From an uncultured Lachnospiraceae bacterium (GTDB lineage Bacteria > Bacillota > Clostridia > Lachnospirales > Lachnospiraceae), in NCBI GenBank assembly GCA_910579395.1, contig CAJTUC010000006.1:1-64000 (forward strand): a stretch of 64,000 nucleotides of DNA. The letters are read 5' to 3'. Positions 60,795 through 64,000 of this stretch are shown here, piece by piece (position 1 is the first letter of the stretch; each line of letters begins with the position of its first letter). The position numbers and the translations under genes were made by a program. The notes below the pieces were generated by a model that worked only from the letters and a program-made list of their open reading frames with translations, searched no databases and had not been told where the DNA came from.

Positions 60795-61934
60795 ATGAAA
60801 TTACTGCATCTGGCTGATCTGCATCTTGGAAAGAGAGTCCATGAATTTTCCATGCTGGAGGACCAGCGTTATATTTTAAAACAAATACTTGAGATCATGG
60901 AGACGGAGCAGGCGGACGGCGTACTGGTCGCCGGCGATATTTATGATAAGACGGTTCCGCCCGCAGAGGCGGTGCAGCTGCTTGATGATTTTCTGACGAA
61001 TATTGCAGGAAGAAAGATTCCTGTTTTTTTAATCAGCGGAAATCATGATTCTGCAGAGAGAATTTCCTTTGGGGCAAAACTTTTTGCAAAGAGCGGCGTT
61101 CATTTCGCGTCCGGTTATCAGGGGAAGACGGAAGTCGTGACGTTAGAAGATGATTATGGAAAAGTGAACATTTATCTGCTTCCTTTTGTCAGACCGGTTT
61201 ATGTGAGGCAGGCATTTCCGGAACTTGCGGAAAGAATTGTTTCTTATCAGGATGCCATGCAGACCGTTATAGGGCATATCGACCTGAACAGAGAATGCAG
61301 AAATGTGCTGGTAGCGCATCAGTTCGTGACAGGCGCGGAGCGGTGCGAATCGGAAGAAATTCAGGTGGGCGGACTGGACAATGTGGAAGCTTCCTTATTT
61401 GCGGATTTTGATTATGTGGCACTCGGTCATATTCATGGACCGCAGTGGATTTTGCGGGAGACCATACGTTATGCCGGAACGCCTTTAAAATATTCTTTTT
61501 CGGAGGTCTGTCATCAGAAGGCCGTAACGGTGATAGAACTGCGCGCTAAAGGAGATGTGGGGATTAGAAAAATACCGCTCAGGCCGCTTCATGATATGCG
61601 GAAACTCCGGGGAAGTTATGAAGAATTAACAAAGCGCAGTGTTTATGAAAATACGAGTGTTGAAGATTATGTACAGATTACGCTGACCGATGAAGAGGAT
61701 ATTTTCGATGCTGTTGGAAAGCTGCGGGTTATTTATCCCAATCTGATGAAAATAGAGTATGATAACCGTCGAACCGGGAAGACGGCGGAATCGGCGGCTG
61801 CAGAAGATGTGGAAAGAACACCATTGGAATATACGAAAGCGCTGTTTACAATGCAGAATGAAAGAGCGATGTCCCCGAAGCAGGAGAAGTATCTTGTGAA
61901 TCTGATTGAAGAGGTATGGGAGGATGGACTATGA
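60795..61934 (+). CDS. sbcD: Exonuclease SbcCD, nuclease subunit SbcD
   Basis: 379 aa Mre11-type metallophosphatase. Metal ligands lie in LHLADLHLGKRVHE, VLVAGDIYDK, ISGNHDSAER, LVAHQFV and YVALGHIHGPQ. It processes hairpins and DNA ends with SbcC. The C-terminal part contacts SbcC. The stop overlaps sbcC by 4 bases (ATGA). Confidence 0.97.
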   Translation: MKLLHLADLHLGKRVHEFSMLEDQRYILKQILEIMETEQADGVLVAGDIYDKTVPPAEAVQLLDDFLTNIAGRKIPVFLISGNHDSAERISFGAKLFAKSGVHFASGYQGKTEVVTLEDDYGKVNIYLLPFVRPVYVRQAFPELAERIVSYQDAMQTVIGHIDLNRECRNVLVAHQFVTGAERCESEEIQVGGLDNVEASLFADFDYVALGHIHGPQWILRETIRYAGTPLKYSFSEVCHQKAVTVIELRAKGDVGIRKIPLRPLHDMRKLRGSYEELTKRSVYENTSVEDYVQITLTDEEDIFDAVGKLRVIYPNLMKIEYDNRRTGKTAESAAAEDVERTPLEYTKALFTMQNERAMSPKQEKYLVNLIEEVWEDGL

Positions 61935-64000
61935 GACCGCTTATACTGACTTTATCAGCTTTTGGGCCTTATGCCGGAGAGGAAACAATAGATTTTACGA
62001 GACTTGGGACGAAAGGGCTTTATTTAATAACAGGTGATACGGGTGCGGGTAAGACAACAATCTTCGATGCCATTGTGTTCGCTCTGTATGGAGAAGCGAG
62101 CGGAGAAGCGCGGGGAGCGGATATGCTGCGCTCCAAATATGCTGCGGCGGATATGCCGACCTATGTCCGTATGCGGTTTGCTTATCGCGGGGGAGAATAC
62201 CAGATTACGAGGAATCCGGAATACAGGCGGCCATCCAAAAAAGGAGAGGGCTATACGGCCAACAAAGCGGATGCTGAACTGATCTGTCCGGATGGGCGTA
62301 TCGTGACGAAGAATCGCGATGTGACGAAGGCGGTGACGGAACTGCTTGGACTGGATAAAAATCAGTTCACGCAGATTGCGATGATTGCGCAGGGTGATTT
62401 TCTGAGGCTTCTTTATGCCAAAACGGAGGACAGGAGCAAAATTTTCAGGGAAATTTTTCATACGAAGGCTTATCAGATATTGCAGGAGCGCTTAAAAACG
62501 GAGGCCGGGGCTTTGCGCCAGGAATATGAAGCATTGGGAAAGAGTATTGACCAGTATCTGGAGGGGATTCTCTGTGAAGATGCAGATTTTGCGGCCAGAA
62601 TGGAAAGTGTACGGCAGAATCGGAAGGCGATTCCGACAGAGGATATCGTAACGCTGATTCGGGAGCGGATTGCTGCAGATGAGGCACAGCTCGTCCTGCT
62701 GCAGAAGCGGCTCGATACATACGAAAAAGAACTGGAGCAGGTCAATCAGATCATCGGCAGAGTAAATGAGCGGAAGAAACGCCGGGAAGAACTGGAGGAT
62801 GTGAAGAAACAGCTTTTGCGTATCGTGCCGTCTCTTACGTTGATGCAGGAACAGTATGGCGAAAAACAGCAGGCTTTTCAACTGTTTGAGGAAGAACGGG
62901 CACAGTTGGAGAAAATATATCAGGATTCTCTTGATATGCTGGAACAAAAGGAAGCGCGGGAAAAGATGCGGCTTCAGGTGGAAAAGCTGCGGGTAGATGC
63001 AGCGGCGGGCGAAAAAGCATACGGTCAGGCAGCGCTTTTGCACAGGCAGGCGAAAGAAGCCTATGATGAAATGGAGCGGCAGTATCTGGATGAACAGGCA
63101 GGAGTCCTTGCGCTGCGCCTGGAAGAAGGAGAACCTTGTCCGGTCTGTGGTTCGCTGACGCATCCGATGCCGGCGAAGCACAAGGAAGGTGCACCTTCCA
63201 AGGAAGCGGTGGATAGGGCCAAAAGGGAAGCGGAAACGGCAAATGCCCGACTGCATAAGGCGAGCGAGGAAGCGGGTGCTTTAAAGGGCAGACTGGAGAG
63301 TGCGGTGGAGCAGTACCAGGTAATGCTGGAGGCGGAAACTGATCAGGAGAAAGAAGCCGTGCTTCTTCGTTTCACGGGAAAGGAAGAAGCTGAAAAAATG
63401 CTGGAGAAAAAGGAGAGGGAAAGCCTGCGGCGAAAGAAGGAACTTGGCGGAATGGAAGCCGAATGCCGGGAGAGGGAGAAAGAATGCCAGCGATGCCAGA
63501 ATATGAAAGAGGTGCTGGAAAAACAGCTTGAAGAGGGCGTCGAAACGGTCCCGGAGGAACTGGAAGAAAAAAGACGTATATTGACGGAGGAGAAGCAGCT
63601 TGCTCTGAAAGAACAGCGGGAGCTGCACCGGTGTGTGCAGACCAATACCGGAATCGTGCAGGATATTGAAAAGAGAAGCCGGCAGCTGAGAACTGTGGAA
63701 GAAAAGTGGAGCCTGATCGGGGAATTAGCAGGAACTTTTAACGGTAATGTGGCCGGAAAAGATAAAATTATGTTAGAAACATATGTGCAGATGACCTATT
63801 TTGACAGAATGATCGGCCGGGCCAATACGAGATTTATGATGATGTCCGGCGGACAGTACGAACTAAAACGGGCCGGAGCACAGAATATGAAAAGCCAGAG
63901 CGGGTTAGAGCTGGATGTCGTGGATCATTATAATGGTACAGTGAGGAGCATTAAGACATTATCCGGCGGAGAAGCTTTTCTCGCGTCTTTGTCTATGGCG
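61931..64000 (+). CDS. sbcC: Exonuclease SbcCD, ATPase subunit SbcC (cut by the window end)
   Basis: First 690 codons are present and the frame is open at the right edge. Walker A LITGDTGAGKTTIFDAIVFALYG, Q-loop MIAQGDFLRLL, coiled coil, zinc hook CPVCG at about residue 407, second coiled coil, and the ABC signature TLSGGEAFLASLSMA at the very end; Walker B is beyond the window. A Rad50-like partner of SbcD. Confidence 0.97.
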   Translation, partial: MRPLILTLSAFGPYAGEETIDFTRLGTKGLYLITGDTGAGKTTIFDAIVFALYGEASGEARGADMLRSKYAAADMPTYVRMRFAYRGGEYQITRNPEYRRPSKKGEGYTANKADAELICPDGRIVTKNRDVTKAVTELLGLDKNQFTQIAMIAQGDFLRLLYAKTEDRSKIFREIFHTKAYQILQERLKTEAGALRQEYEALGKSIDQYLEGILCEDADFAARMESVRQNRKAIPTEDIVTLIRERIAADEAQLVLLQKRLDTYEKELEQVNQIIGRVNERKKRREELEDVKKQLLRIVPSLTLMQEQYGEKQQAFQLFEEERAQLEKIYQDSLDMLEQKEAREKMRLQVEKLRVDAAAGEKAYGQAALLHRQAKEAYDEMERQYLDEQAGVLALRLEEGEPCPVCGSLTHPMPAKHKEGAPSKEAVDRAKREAETANARLHKASEEAGALKGRLESAVEQYQVMLEAETDQEKEAVLLRFTGKEEAEKMLEKKERESLRRKKELGGMEAECREREKECQRCQNMKEVLEKQLEEGVETVPEELEEKRRILTEEKQLALKEQRELHRCVQTNTGIVQDIEKRSRQLRTVEEKWSLIGELAGTFNGNVAGKDKIMLETYVQMTYFDRMIGRANTRFMMMSGGQYELKRAGAQNMKSQSGLELDVVDHYNGTVRSIKTLSGGEAFLASLSMA

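Noticed and set aside
62492..63256. 254-residue minus-strand frame inside sbcC
   Set aside because: Shadow of the SbcC coiled coil; the plus strand has an unbroken conserved gene.

Overview
The window looks like chromosomal DNA of a low-to-mid-GC clostridial Firmicute, most like a Lachnospiraceae member. The reasons are the Bacillus-like order of housekeeping genes (rpmF-plsX-acpP-rnc-smc-ftsY and ylxM-ffh-rpsP-khpA-rimM-trmD-rplS-lepB-rbgA-rnhB-ylqG-ylqH-yraN), strong Gram-positive Shine-Dalgarno sequences, several TTG starts, and families common in that group (LytTR/DUF3021, DUF1667 flavoprotein operon, YitT, GH25). No rRNA or tRNA gene was seen. Taxonomy is inference from gene content only.

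Layout. 0-9.1 kb: the tail of an upstream gene, cheV, a Sir2-like protein, a giant acidic repeat membrane protein, hisH-hisF, and an ABC exporter with a LytTR regulator and a DUF3021 protein. 9.2-19.7 kb: a TrpB-like synthase, then DUF177-rpmF, plsX-acpP, rnc-smc-ftsY and ilvA. 19.8-27.3 kb: accessory genes (YitT, GH25 lysozyme, AraC regulator, DUF1905/C39-like protein, FHA protein, three-gene flavoprotein operon). 27.3-31.1 kb: ylxM-ffh-rpsP-khpA-rimM-trmD. 31.1-41.0 kb: a complete type I-B CRISPR-Cas locus (cas6-cas8b-cas7-cas5-cas3-cas4-cas1-cas2 plus nine spacers), lying between trmD and rplS, which are usually neighbours. 41.4-48.7 kb: the rest of the ribosomal/secretion cluster to pgeF. 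48.7-55.4 kb: two two-component systems and an MFS transporter. 55.4-64 kb: a Na/Pi cotransporter on the minus strand, feoAB, a ZIP transporter, an HPr-like protein, and sbcD with the start of sbcC.

The most interesting signal is at the left edge of the CRISPR locus. Two degenerate CRISPR repeats (31135-31165 and 31187-31216) flank a 21-nt spacer-like stretch. That stretch matches the cas promoter just downstream (31247-31263) at 16 of its first 17 positions. The only mismatch is at position 6, where type I Cascade tolerates mismatch. A TCA trinucleotide (a known type I-B PAM) precedes the match, and the match overlaps the -35 box. Both degenerate repeats keep the repeat hairpin, one by a compensatory base-pair change. 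This is the architecture of a crRNA-like autorepressor (CreR/CreA type) that would let Cascade switch off its own operon.

Other notable items are an internal in-frame start with a perfect Shine-Dalgarno sequence inside cas8b that should make Cas11b; a family of at least five ~85-130-bp structured intergenic elements with base-pair covariation, three of which begin exactly at a TAG stop codon; a six-unit tandem hairpin array before rnhB; and a palindrome in the spacer of the plsX promoter.
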